Positions 16,378 to 25,297 of a stretch of 64,000 bases of DNA are shown piece after piece (position 1 is the stretch's first letter; each line of letters begins with the position of its first letter). Origin of the DNA: CAZWDL01 sp964632995. GTDB taxonomy: Bacteria; Bacteroidota; Bacteroidia; Chitinophagales; Saprospiraceae. A program made the position numbers and the translations under genes. The stretch is from NCBI GenBank assembly GCA_964632995.1, contig CAZWDL010000017.1, forward strand, positions 1 through 64,000. Reading direction: 5' to 3'. The notes under the pieces were generated by a model. The model saw only the letters and a program-made list of their open reading frames with translations. It ran no database searches and was not told where the DNA came from.

Positions 16378-17181
16378 ATGAAACTGAAGCACACCTACGG
16401 CCTCTGGGCCTGCGTGGCCGGCGCCGGGGAGGGACTCGGCGCGGCTTTCGCCAAAGGACTGGCCCGTCGGGGCTTTTATTTACTGCTGATCGATAAGGAC
16501 CGGGAGAAGCTGGCGGCGCTTGAAGAAGAATTGGGAGCAAGTGGGGAGCTGGAGGTCATTTCCTTGTGTTTGGACCTGGAGGACCAGACGGCTGTTGCCC
16601 GCATTATGGAAAAGATTGAGGAAGCAAACTGCCGCTATCTGATTTACAATGCTGCTTACGGTCCGGTCCGTACCTTTCTGTCTAATACGCCGGAAGAACT
16701 TGACCGCCATATACAGGTCAACATGGCGACGCCGCTGCAGCTGGTGCATCGCTTCGCGGGTTTACACAGGGGACGACGCGCCGGTATTTTGCTGCTCTCC
16801 AGTCTGGCCGGCTGGCGGGGCAGTCGACTGGTCGCGCCCTACGCGGCGACGAAGGCCTTCACCTGGAACCTGGCGGAGGGATTGTACTACGAGTTCAGGG
16901 GCGCGGACCTCGATGTCAACGTGTGCTGTCCCGGCCCGGTGGATACACCAAATTACCGGGGAACCCGGCCTCGGCAAAGCTGGATCAGCCCAAAGGCGGC
17001 AGCGCCGGAAGCGGTGGCGGAATACGCCCTGCGTCACTTCGGGCGCCGGCTGTTTCTCTTTCCGGGCTGGTCGAACCGCTTAACGCATTTCCTGCTGAAC
17101 CGGATGCTGCCCCGGCGCTGGGCTTCCGGCATGCACAATGCGATAATGAAGCATTTATATGATAGAGCAACTCCTGCCTGA
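16378..17181 (+). CDS. Short-chain dehydrogenase/reductase
   Basis: About 267 residues with a Rossmann fold. I prefer ATG 16378 over the upstream ATG 16345 because family members start just before YGLWACVAGAGEGLG; the extra 11 residues are basic and unlike the family. The glycine motif is VAGAGEGLG instead of the usual TGASSGIG. Catalytic Ser lies in LLLSSLAGW and the Y-x-x-x-K motif is YAATK near residue 164; the NNAG motif is YNAAYG. It most resembles SDRs of the DltE/estradiol-dehydrogenase type. Substrate unknown. No operon partner; 175 bp separate it from the next gene. Confidence 0.8.
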   Translation: MKLKHTYGLWACVAGAGEGLGAAFAKGLARRGFYLLLIDKDREKLAALEEELGASGELEVISLCLDLEDQTAVARIMEKIEEANCRYLIYNAAYGPVRTFLSNTPEELDRHIQVNMATPLQLVHRFAGLHRGRRAGILLLSSLAGWRGSRLVAPYAATKAFTWNLAEGLYYEFRGADLDVNVCCPGPVDTPNYRGTRPRQSWISPKAAAPEAVAEYALRHFGRRLFLFPGWSNRLTHFLLNRMLPRRWASGMHNAIMKHLYDRATPA

Positions 17182-17356
17182 CATGCAAGGACGGAGAGGT
17201 AAACGACTGAGGGTGGAAGAATACCGCTACCACCTGCATGTTGCCATTAAAAAGTTGGCTTTTAAGCAATTTTTTTTAGTAAAATGCTGTTAAAAGCATA
17301 TACCCTGCAATAATTTTTTCCCAGCAGCTATCTACCCCAGAAAAACCGATCCTACT

Positions 17357-18709
17357 ATGAGTTTACAAAACACCTATGCCCACTGGTGGGTAATGCTTAT
17401 TGAAAAGTGGCTTGGCCAGGCGCCGGAACAACAACCCTCAGCGTGTTTACAGGCCGGCCGGCGCGCCTACGAAGCCGGTGATTATCAGGCTTGTGTCGAT
17501 CTCATCGACCGGGCGTTCGAACTCGAAACACCCCCTTTCACGGACAACAGGTTTAACAAGCTGACGGCTTTTCAGTACCGGAGCTACGCCTATCAGGCAC
17601 TGGGAAATCATCAACGTGCTGCGGCCGATATGGAACGCGTGGTGGGCCTCAAACCCTCCATTGCCCGCTTTTATCTGGAGCTGTCTCGTTTACATTTGAA
17701 TTTTCAGGCTTTTGACAAGGCGCTGTTCGTCCTCAATGAGGGTTTGATGCGGCTGGATGCCAAACGAGCAGCCGAGCTTTATTTACTCCGCGGAAAAGTG
17801 GCCGAAAAGGAGGGAGCCCTTCAGGATGCTATGGATGACTATAACCTCGCCGTCTATCATAAGCCACGGTATTCGGAGGCGCTATGCCATCGCGGACGAC
17901 TCCTTGCGCGTACGAATAATTTCAACCGCGCCTTTGCGGATTATCGGGAGGCTATCCGGGCCGCTCCGGACGATGCCGCTGTCTATATTCATTACGGGCG
18001 GATACTCTTCTCCACCGGCCGTTTTGCGGAAGCTTCCAGGCAACTTGCCGAGGCGGTCATACGCGCCCCCGACAAACACGAAGCAGCCGGTCTGCTGGGG
18101 CGTTGCCTGGTCCGGCTGGGCAACTTTACCGAAGCGCTGCCCATTCTGAGAAAAGCCAAAGCATTGGGCGCCGATGATGATGAAACTCATAATGCCTTTA
18201 TTCTTGCACAGCAAGCACTGGGCATAGAAGAAGACCCCGGACCGGCGGTAGGTACTGCAAATACTGCTTCCGCTCCCGGATATAACCAGGAAAACCTAGA
18301 TTCCATCAACTATAACAAAATATACGACCGGGTAGAGGAAGCGCCCTTCTTCCCTTATTTCGATGAGGAAGAAGAGGACGAATATGAACGCCGCTGGGCA
18401 GCCGAACAAGCCCTGCGTGTGTTCGTCTATCAACACCTGGAATATCCGGAAGAGGCACTTCAAACCGGCGTCTCAGGAGTGGTACATCTGGAATTCATTA
18501 TTGAGCGCGATGGTCGAATCACCGGACTGCGCGCCAAAAACAGAATAGGTTACGGTTGTGAGCAAGCCGCTCTTAATGTGATCCGGAAAATGATCATCAA
18601 CGACCTGCACTGGGAGCCCGGTAAAATAAACGGTATTGAGGTACGCACCCGTTATCGCCTGCCGGTCAGGTTCAGTATTTCCAAAGCTATTCTGGACAAG
18701 CTTGGTTGA
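17357..18709 (+). CDS. TPR protein with C-terminal TonB-like domain
   Basis: 450 residues. From about residue 28 to 290 there are six to seven tetratricopeptide repeats (for example AYEAGDYQACVDLIDRAFEL, SYAYQALGNHQRAAADMERV, HYGRILFSTGRFAEASRQLA). A linker with an acidic stretch (YFDEEEEDEYERR) leads into a TonB C-terminal domain at about 355-445: VYQHLEYPEEALQTGVSGVV, LEFIIERDGRITGL, INDLHWEPGK and RYRLPVRF. The arrangement YPxxA..GxVxVxFxIxxxG is the energy-transducer signature. Unlike normal TonB proteins it has neither signal peptide nor an obvious membrane helix at the N-terminus. Role inferred only: a protein-protein scaffold, perhaps interacting with TonB-dependent systems. Confidence 0.8.
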   Translation: MSLQNTYAHWWVMLIEKWLGQAPEQQPSACLQAGRRAYEAGDYQACVDLIDRAFELETPPFTDNRFNKLTAFQYRSYAYQALGNHQRAAADMERVVGLKPSIARFYLELSRLHLNFQAFDKALFVLNEGLMRLDAKRAAELYLLRGKVAEKEGALQDAMDDYNLAVYHKPRYSEALCHRGRLLARTNNFNRAFADYREAIRAAPDDAAVYIHYGRILFSTGRFAEASRQLAEAVIRAPDKHEAAGLLGRCLVRLGNFTEALPILRKAKALGADDDETHNAFILAQQALGIEEDPGPAVGTANTASAPGYNQENLDSINYNKIYDRVEEAPFFPYFDEEEEDEYERRWAAEQALRVFVYQHLEYPEEALQTGVSGVVHLEFIIERDGRITGLRAKNRIGYGCEQAALNVIRKMIINDLHWEPGKINGIEVRTRYRLPVRFSISKAILDKLG

Positions 18710-18797
18710 ACCTTCGCACTTTTCTCTGACTCATCACCTAAAACAGATAGCGCTACTATTAGGGAAGTACTTAACCTGAAACTACTGAGGTTTTCTG

Positions 18798-21590
18798 CTA
18801 TCCTTTAACTCTGCGTTGAATCTCTTCCATTTCCTCCCGGCTTTGCCTGCAGAATTCCACCAGCAATTGTTTCACTTCTTCACGCATTACCGGTTTTGCT
18901 TTCAGCATCTCTTCCAAAGCTTCCAGCTTTTGCTTCAGGCCGTTCAGCTCCAACATTTCGAAGCTCGGTTTGAGCCGGTGGGCGGTTTGATACAACTGTT
19001 CCCAGTCTTCCTCCGCTTCGGCCTGTTTCATTTCCTCTAAGCTTCTCGGTGTCTCTACCAGAAAGGCTTCCACCATTTCGCGGACGAATTCCTCGTCGCC
19101 CTGACTGAAGTCATACAAGTAATGGAATGACGCCAGGGGAACTACGGTGTCTTTGCGGCGATGTCCGTTTACTCTTGCTTCCGTTTTATTAGCGGTATCG
19201 GCAGTCCATTTCAAAATGAGTTCGTACAAGGCTCCCGGAGAAAAAGGCTTGGTCAGTAAATCGTTCATTCCTGCCTCCAGCACCTGCTTTTGCTCCTCCG
19301 ACAGGGTGGAAGCAGTTAAGGCGATGATGGGTGTTTGCTGGTTGAGGCCGCCTTCGGTGGAGCGCAACTTAGCTGCCAGCTCGTATCCGCTGTATCCAGG
19401 CATATACAAGTCCAGTAAAATGAGGTGAAAAGAGGTAGCCTCCAGTTGCTCCATAGCTTCCTGTTTATTGGCTACCACACGGTAGCGGCACTTCCAGCGG
19501 TCCAGAAACCGCCGGATCAGTAATTGGCTAGGCGGGTCATCCTCCACAACCAGAAGGGTAAGATGGTCCGGTGGAGCCTCCTTCAGCTGCTCTTTTTTCA
19601 CTACTTCTTCCTGCTGCAGGCTGTCGATAGCCCTTCCTTTGCCGAAAGGCAGATAGAACCGAAAGACTGACCCTCCACCTAGCCGGCTTTCCACTTCAAT
19701 TCGTCCTCCTTGTTTCTCTACTAACTGCTTGACGATTGACAAGCCCAGCCCGGTGCCTCCGTACCGGCGCGCCGTATCCTTTCCCAACTGCTTGAAGTTT
19801 TCAAAAATATGGGGAATTTGCTCAACGGGTATACCGATACCGGTATCGCTGACCCCAAACTCCAGCAGGTAAGCTTCCGGCAATTCCTCGTGTATTCGTG
19901 CTGTCAGTTTTATTGATCCCTCTTCCGTAAACTTGCCGGCATTACTCATCAGGTTGTTCAGAATCTGGCTGAGCCGGGTATAGTCACCGATGAGCAGGCA
20001 ATCTATAGCCGGGTCAACAGAAAGGTTTACCTGCAGGGGTTTATCCCTCAACTCCAGTTGATAATTTTTTTGTATGGCCTCCAGCAGCTTTCCCAAATGG
20101 AAGGGATGTGCTTCGAAATCAATTTCGCCGGCTTCGATTTTTGACAGATCCAGTATGTTATTAATGATATTCAGCAGGCTATCGGCAGAAAAGCGCAATG
20201 CTTCCAGGTATTCACGTTGAGACTCCTGCAGCGGCGTATCATCCAGCAGGTATATCATCCCGATAACCGTGTTCATCGGGGTGCGTATCTCATGGCTCAT
20301 GTTGGTCAAAAAACGGCGCTCAGCTTGTTTGGCGACCTCGGCGGTTTGCTTGGCCTCCAGTAATTCCTGCTCCTTGATCTTTTGCTCGGTGATATTGCGG
20401 TATTGCCACATATGCCCCAGGTACTCCTGCTCCACGTAGATCGGAATATAATCCCGTTCAAAAATACGCCCGTCCCGGCAATTTAGTATTTCGCCTGTTC
20501 TGAGCTTCCGCTCAGCCAGCAATTCATCGATTCCTCTGACGAATTTATGTGGATCCGTAAATTGTTCTTTAAATCGCTCGGCGGCCAGGGAGCAATCCTG
20601 ACCGAGCAGGGCATGAGGCGGAATATCGCTATTAAATATATTGCAAAAATATTGATTGACAAATATAATACGGCGGTCTTCATTTTCCACCAGAATTCCC
20701 GTTTGTAAGTTGGAAATCAGCGCCTGCAGGCGGGTTTGCGCTTTGAGCAATTCGGCTTCCGACGCCTTCCGATCCGAAATATCACGAATAAACAAGCAGA
20801 AGTGGGCTTCCCCTTCCAGGTTCAGATAAGAAAAGGTCATCTCCGCAGCGAACTCCCGGCCGGCTCGATCAATAGCAATAATTTCCGTAGGCGTGAATTG
20901 CTCGACGGGAAACTCTCCGAAACGCAGGAAACGCTCCAGGTGGTGGTCCTGTGTCTCCCAGTTCCGATAAGGCACTACTAGTTTGTACCAGCGATGGCCA
21001 ATGGCCTCCTCCGGGCGGAGCTGAAAAAGCCGTTCGGCACGGGGCCCCCACTCCTGTACACAGGCGTTGCCGTCAACCAGGATGACGGCATCCGGAGAGG
21101 TTTCGATAATTTGACGCTGCTTGCGTTCGGTGGAAAGCAAGCGCTGCTCCGTTCTCTTCAGTCGTTCGTAGGACAGCCAGCCTTCCAGTGAGATGGCCAT
21201 CTTTTTAATGACCCGTTTGAGCACCTTTAATTCTGAATCGCCAAGAGGCGACAATGCTTTTTCCCAGTCGATCACCAGAATGCCGCGATCTCCCAGTGGG
21301 AAAAAATCGCGGAAGTTTCCCTTGGAGTTTTCACCAGTGCAGTGCACTCCAGTTTTCAATACGGAAAGCCATTTTTTTTCGGCGAAAGCGAAATATTGAT
21401 CTCCAGGCAGGACGCAAACCGTAATCAACTCTCCGTTTTCTCCTTTAAGCCAAATACCGGCCTTCTGAACGCCGTCTACCTGAATAAGAGCCTTCAGAAA
21501 ATGGCGGCAATTGTCGTCGATGTCCATTGATTGTCCCACAGCAAGCGACAACTCGAAAAAAATGTCTCGCTTTGCATTTTCCCGAATCAT
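18798..21590 (-). CDS. Hybrid sensor histidine kinase with PAS, REC and HPt domains
   Basis: About 930 residues; ATG 21590 is preferred to the TTG two codons upstream. No signal peptide or membrane helices, so soluble. Order: GAF-like N-terminal region (residues 1-135), then PAS domains (IIETSPDAVILVDGNACVQE near 155; a second near 290 with GILVENEDRRIIFVNQYF), HisKA with phospho-acceptor His near 433 (FLTNMSHEIRTPMN), HATPase with N, G1 (DTGIGIP) and G2 (GGTGLGLS) boxes, receiver domain with Asp near 727 (LILLDLYMPGYSG), and HPt with His near 870 (AHRLKPSFEM). This is a complete intramolecular phosphorelay. No response regulator gene is adjacent, so the target is unknown. Confidence 0.93.
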   Translation of the reverse strand: MIRENAKRDIFFELSLAVGQSMDIDDNCRHFLKALIQVDGVQKAGIWLKGENGELITVCVLPGDQYFAFAEKKWLSVLKTGVHCTGENSKGNFRDFFPLGDRGILVIDWEKALSPLGDSELKVLKRVIKKMAISLEGWLSYERLKRTEQRLLSTERKQRQIIETSPDAVILVDGNACVQEWGPRAERLFQLRPEEAIGHRWYKLVVPYRNWETQDHHLERFLRFGEFPVEQFTPTEIIAIDRAGREFAAEMTFSYLNLEGEAHFCLFIRDISDRKASEAELLKAQTRLQALISNLQTGILVENEDRRIIFVNQYFCNIFNSDIPPHALLGQDCSLAAERFKEQFTDPHKFVRGIDELLAERKLRTGEILNCRDGRIFERDYIPIYVEQEYLGHMWQYRNITEQKIKEQELLEAKQTAEVAKQAERRFLTNMSHEIRTPMNTVIGMIYLLDDTPLQESQREYLEALRFSADSLLNIINNILDLSKIEAGEIDFEAHPFHLGKLLEAIQKNYQLELRDKPLQVNLSVDPAIDCLLIGDYTRLSQILNNLMSNAGKFTEEGSIKLTARIHEELPEAYLLEFGVSDTGIGIPVEQIPHIFENFKQLGKDTARRYGGTGLGLSIVKQLVEKQGGRIEVESRLGGGSVFRFYLPFGKGRAIDSLQQEEVVKKEQLKEAPPDHLTLLVVEDDPPSQLLIRRFLDRWKCRYRVVANKQEAMEQLEATSFHLILLDLYMPGYSGYELAAKLRSTEGGLNQQTPIIALTASTLSEEQKQVLEAGMNDLLTKPFSPGALYELILKWTADTANKTEARVNGHRRKDTVVPLASFHYLYDFSQGDEEFVREMVEAFLVETPRSLEEMKQAEAEEDWEQLYQTAHRLKPSFEMLELNGLKQKLEALEEMLKAKPVMREEVKQLLVEFCRQSREEMEEIQRRVKG

Positions 21591-21714
21591 AAGCAATTCT
21601 CTTTTCGAACCATGATTAACACCCCGGGTAGTTGGCTATAAAGATACGTTATTTCCGCTTACCCTCCGTAATGAGAATGTTGATAAAGGCCCAAAAACCC
21701 GGCTTCCTGCTTAC

Positions 21715-23784
21715 TTACTCCGCTTTCGCACTAACATGCAGTTTTCTTTTAAGCAATTGGGCATTAAAGGCAACGATAACCGTACTCAAACTCATCAGCG
21801 CCGCCCCCACCGCCGGTGAAATCATAATGCCCTGCTGAAAGAGTACCCCGGCCGCCAGCGGAATGGCCACCACATTATAGGCAGTAGCCCAAAACAGGTT
21901 TTGCACCATCTTTTTGTAGGTAGCTTTACCGAAGAGGATCAGGTTCGCGATGTCTTTCGGATTGCTTTCCACCAGAATGATATCCGCCGTTTCGGCCGCC
22001 ACATCCGTACCGGAACCTACAGCGATGCCGATATCGGCCTGAGCAAGGGCAGGAGCGTCGTTGACACCGTCACCGGTCATGGCGACAAATTCACCTTCGC
22101 CCTGCAGATCTTCAACTTTGTTCAGCTTCTGATCGGGCAGCACTTCGGCGAAATAGGTATCGATGTTGAGCTGTTTGGCCACGGTCTTGGCCACCGACTC
22201 ATTGTCGCCGGTCAGCATGGCCGTCTTGATGTCATTATCATGCAGCAGCTGGATCGCCTCCGAGCTCTCCTCCCGAATCTGGTCGGCGAGGGCGATAAAT
22301 CCCAGCAATTCCTCTTCCCGGATAACGAATACTACGGTTTCTCCCTCGCGACCGCGGGCGCTGTCGGGAATGGAGATATCGCTTTCTTCCAGGTAGCCGG
22401 GGCTGACCACTTTAACCGATTGTTCTTCTACCTTAGCTTCTACGCCTTTCCCGGTGATGGCGTTGAAATCCTCGACGTCGGGATAATCCAGCTCCAACTC
22501 TGCCGCCTTATTGAGTATACCCTGACCGATAGGGTGTTCCGAATTTTGCTCCAGGGCGGCTGCCAGCCGGAGAACGCTTTCGTCATCGACGTCGTCCCGG
22601 ACACTTTCAAAATGATTGACGCCGAACTCGCCGGTGGTCAGGGTTCCGGTTTTATCAAAAACCACTATGGTCAGCTTGCGGGCGTTTTCGAATGCCGTCC
22701 GGTTGCGGATGAGCAGCCCGTTTTGCGCGGAAGCGCTGGTGGAAATCGCCGCTACCAGTGGAATGGCCAGTCCCAGCGCGTGCGGACAGGTAATGACCAT
22801 CACGGTCACCATGCGCTCCAGGGCGAAATCGAAAGGGCGACCGACGAAGAGCCATACAGCCAGGGTGCCGAAACCTACCGTGATCGCCACAACGGTCAGC
22901 CAGAAAGCCGCCCGGTCGGCCAGGCGCTGGGTTTTCGATTTGCGTGACTGTGCCTCCTGCACCATATCCACCACCTTGGAAAGGTAGCTGTCTTCTCCGG
23001 TATGCTCGACGCGCACCTTCAAAGAGCCGGAACCGTTTACGGAACCGCCGATCACTTCGTCGCCTTTTTCCTTGCCCACCGGTGTACTCTCTCCCGTAAG
23101 CATACTTTCATTGACATTGCTTTCGCCTTCTTCTATCTTACCGTCGGCCGGGATCTTTTCACCCGGTTTGATCTGAATCAGATCTCCCGCTTCCAGTTCG
23201 CTCACTTTCACCGTCCGTGTTTCTCCATCTTCGATAAGGTGCGCCTCATCGGGCATCAGCTCCATGAGCTTTTCCAGCGCTTTCGAAGCACCCAGCACCG
23301 AGCGCATCTCGATCCAGTGCCCAAGCAGCATCACATCGATCAAAGTGGCCAGCTCCCAGAAAAAAGTCTTGCCCTCCAGGCCGAACACTACCGCCGAGCT
23401 GTAGCCGAAAGCGACGGTGATGGCCAACGCGATCAACGTCATCATCCCCGGCGAACGCTCCTTCAGCTCATCGATAAAGCCCGTGAGAAAAGGCCAGCCG
23501 CCGTAAACGAAAATCAGGGCGGAAAAACCGAACAACACATAAGAGCGGCCGGGAAAAGTCCACTCCAGCCCCAACCAACTCTGTATCGTGCTCGACAACA
23601 GCAGCACGGGGATGGTCAGCACCATAGACACCCAAAAGCGCCGGCGAAAGTCTTTGATCATCTGCCGGTGATGTTCCTGGTGGCTGTGTCCGCCGTGATT
23701 GTGTTCATGCTCCCCATTCTGGGAATCTTGATTTGAATGGTCTTCCTTTTCCGGAATGTCGGTTTGCTGATCGGATTCTTGCAT
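21715..23784 (-). CDS. copB: Copper-translocating P-type ATPase, CopB type (P1B-3)
   Basis: 689 residues, inner membrane. The histidine-rich N-terminus (HEHNHGGHSHQEHH) replaces the usual CxxC metal-binding domain. The transmembrane metal site is CPH (TCPHALGLAIP), the hallmark of the CopB/P1B-3 group that exports Cu, rather than CPC of CopA. Other motifs: TGES actuator loop (LTGESTP), phosphorylation site DKTGTLT, HP motif SEHPIGQ and the hinge TGDGVNDAPALAQADIG. The gene is downstream of the propeller lipoprotein gene by 83 bp on the same strand and close to the CusCBA-like system, supporting a role in copper detoxification. Confidence 0.92.
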   Translation of the reverse strand: MQESDQQTDIPEKEDHSNQDSQNGEHEHNHGGHSHQEHHRQMIKDFRRRFWVSMVLTIPVLLLSSTIQSWLGLEWTFPGRSYVLFGFSALIFVYGGWPFLTGFIDELKERSPGMMTLIALAITVAFGYSSAVVFGLEGKTFFWELATLIDVMLLGHWIEMRSVLGASKALEKLMELMPDEAHLIEDGETRTVKVSELEAGDLIQIKPGEKIPADGKIEEGESNVNESMLTGESTPVGKEKGDEVIGGSVNGSGSLKVRVEHTGEDSYLSKVVDMVQEAQSRKSKTQRLADRAAFWLTVVAITVGFGTLAVWLFVGRPFDFALERMVTVMVITCPHALGLAIPLVAAISTSASAQNGLLIRNRTAFENARKLTIVVFDKTGTLTTGEFGVNHFESVRDDVDDESVLRLAAALEQNSEHPIGQGILNKAAELELDYPDVEDFNAITGKGVEAKVEEQSVKVVSPGYLEESDISIPDSARGREGETVVFVIREEELLGFIALADQIREESSEAIQLLHDNDIKTAMLTGDNESVAKTVAKQLNIDTYFAEVLPDQKLNKVEDLQGEGEFVAMTGDGVNDAPALAQADIGIAVGSGTDVAAETADIILVESNPKDIANLILFGKATYKKMVQNLFWATAYNVVAIPLAAGVLFQQGIMISPAVGAALMSLSTVIVAFNAQLLKRKLHVSAKAE

Positions 23785-23857
23785 TTCGCTCGTTGTTGTT
23801 CATTCTTTGATAATCCAATCCCCGGGCCAAATGTTTGATGAGGGAGAGTTCTGGGTT

Positions 23858-23886
23858 CAGCACCCATCTAGTATCCACCATCCATC
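23858..23886. repeat. ATCCA-type micro-repeat over a stop codon
   Basis: CAGCACCCATCTAGTATCCA followed by CCATCCATC. The CTA is the complement of the TAG stop of the gene above. Same family as 46541-46578, 50674-50702 and 55346-55391, each also covering a minus-strand stop. Confidence 0.6.
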
Positions 23887-25112
23887 TTCCCCACCTTCAC
23901 CGTTGTACTTCCGTTCTCGTCCACCTGCGTCCAGGCCAGCAGTATTTGCTTACCGGCTTTCGCCAAAATAGGGAAGCCGCTGCGTCGAGATTCGCTGGTC
24001 TTTACCAACATCAGAGGTTCACCCTGTACGCCGGTGGGACTGACTTTTACCGCCCGTATTTCAGCGCCCTTTTCGCGGTTTTCCAGCCAGCTCACCAGGG
24101 CGAGTTCCGGTTCCAGCAGGACGATATCAACGCGGCCGGCGGGATCCCCATCGTCGACGCGCACCGGTGTTTCAAAGCTGGCGCCGGCATCCCGGGAGAA
24201 GGCCACCTTCACCTGCGGGCCCGCCTCTGCGGCGTTGCTGAACCAGGCAACGGCTACATTATTCCCCCGTGCATCGACCGCCGGGCCGTTAACCGGGCAA
24301 CCGGCGATCTGCCAGTTATCGGCAAATACGGGCTTGGGATCCGTCCATTGGCCTTCAACGCGTCGGGTGTAGAAGATATCACGAATTTCCTCCTGGCTGC
24401 GATCGCGGTAGACGACAAGCGGTCCCGCATTAGTCAGTGCAGCGTCGGTCTGGCAGCAGTCGCAGATGCGGTGGTCCAGTTCCGCTTCGTCATAGAGCCG
24501 GTTCTGCGGGTCGAAGGTAGCGCTGCGCAGGGTCATGGCGCCCCGTTCCCCATCGATGGTGTCCTTGGTGTAGCGGCCGTCGAGCCATACGGCCATCATG
24601 CGTTGCGATGATAATGGAAGCAGGGTGACGAAACCGTGTTCCGCCGGTTTCCCATCGGTATGCGGAATGAAAGGATCCGACCAGGAATCGCCGCCATCCA
24701 TCGATTGAGCGATATGGACGTCGTAATCGTAGGTGCCGGAAGTGCTTTTCGCCAGCCAGTGGGCCACCAGCCGGTCCTCACCGCCCGGATAGGCAGACAG
24801 CGAGGGGAAATCGGCCCAGTTGACAAACCAGTCGCTGCCGGCAGCCACTTGCCGCGGTTCGGACCAGCCCTCCTCCAGCCTGGAGAATAGCAGCGCGTCG
24901 GTACTGCCGTTGAGGTAACTGATCCAGGTGAGATAGGCTGTCCCTTCACTATCTACGAACAGGTTGGGTTCTCCGCTTTCGCCCTCGGCAGGACTTTCCA
25001 TGGTTGTCAGATGACGGGCTGTCTGGCTCTCTTTACTTTGAGTTGAATTGTTCTCTGCCTGGCAGCCCCAGAGGAGAAACAGGATCAGAATTGGGAAAAA
25101 GTTTTTATTCAT
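23868..25112 (-). CDS. Sialidase-fold lipoprotein with a CDCC motif
   Basis: 414 residues. Signal peptide with lipobox FLLWGC, so a lipoprotein. The body is a six-bladed BNR-type propeller (Asp-box variants SMDGGDSW and SRDAGASF). It contains a striking HRICDCCQT segment near residue 197 and a GCPVNGP segment near 268, cysteines unusual for a secreted sialidase and suited to binding copper or haem. Sequence lacks the FRIP/RIP arginine motif of true sialidases that I could recognise. Its position before a CopB ATPase supports a metal-related function rather than glycan cleavage, but this is inference. The stop codon lies inside a dispersed CACCCATCTAGTATCC repeat. Confidence 0.75.
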   Translation of the reverse strand: MNKNFFPILILFLLWGCQAENNSTQSKESQTARHLTTMESPAEGESGEPNLFVDSEGTAYLTWISYLNGSTDALLFSRLEEGWSEPRQVAAGSDWFVNWADFPSLSAYPGGEDRLVAHWLAKSTSGTYDYDVHIAQSMDGGDSWSDPFIPHTDGKPAEHGFVTLLPLSSQRMMAVWLDGRYTKDTIDGERGAMTLRSATFDPQNRLYDEAELDHRICDCCQTDAALTNAGPLVVYRDRSQEEIRDIFYTRRVEGQWTDPKPVFADNWQIAGCPVNGPAVDARGNNVAVAWFSNAAEAGPQVKVAFSRDAGASFETPVRVDDGDPAGRVDIVLLEPELALVSWLENREKGAEIRAVKVSPTGVQGEPLMLVKTSESRRSGFPILAKAGKQILLAWTQVDENGSTTVKVGKMDGGY

Positions 25113-25297
25113 AATCTTTTTGCTCTGTGTATCAATATTTGATGGAAGGGCTCAATTTACAAAAAGTAAAAACTGCACCGCACCCCCTCCAATATCAGCG
25201 CCCCTGACAGCCTCCCGTTGAAACATATTCCATAGAATCTATTTCGTTCCGGTCCTGCCAGGGGCGCTAAGGATCTTCCGAACAAGGCGTTCAGGGA

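Noticed and set aside
23868..25112. Annotation as a true sialidase for host glycan use with the SusCD pair
   Set aside because: The expected arginine motif is not recognisable and the CDCC motif with copper genes alongside points elsewhere.
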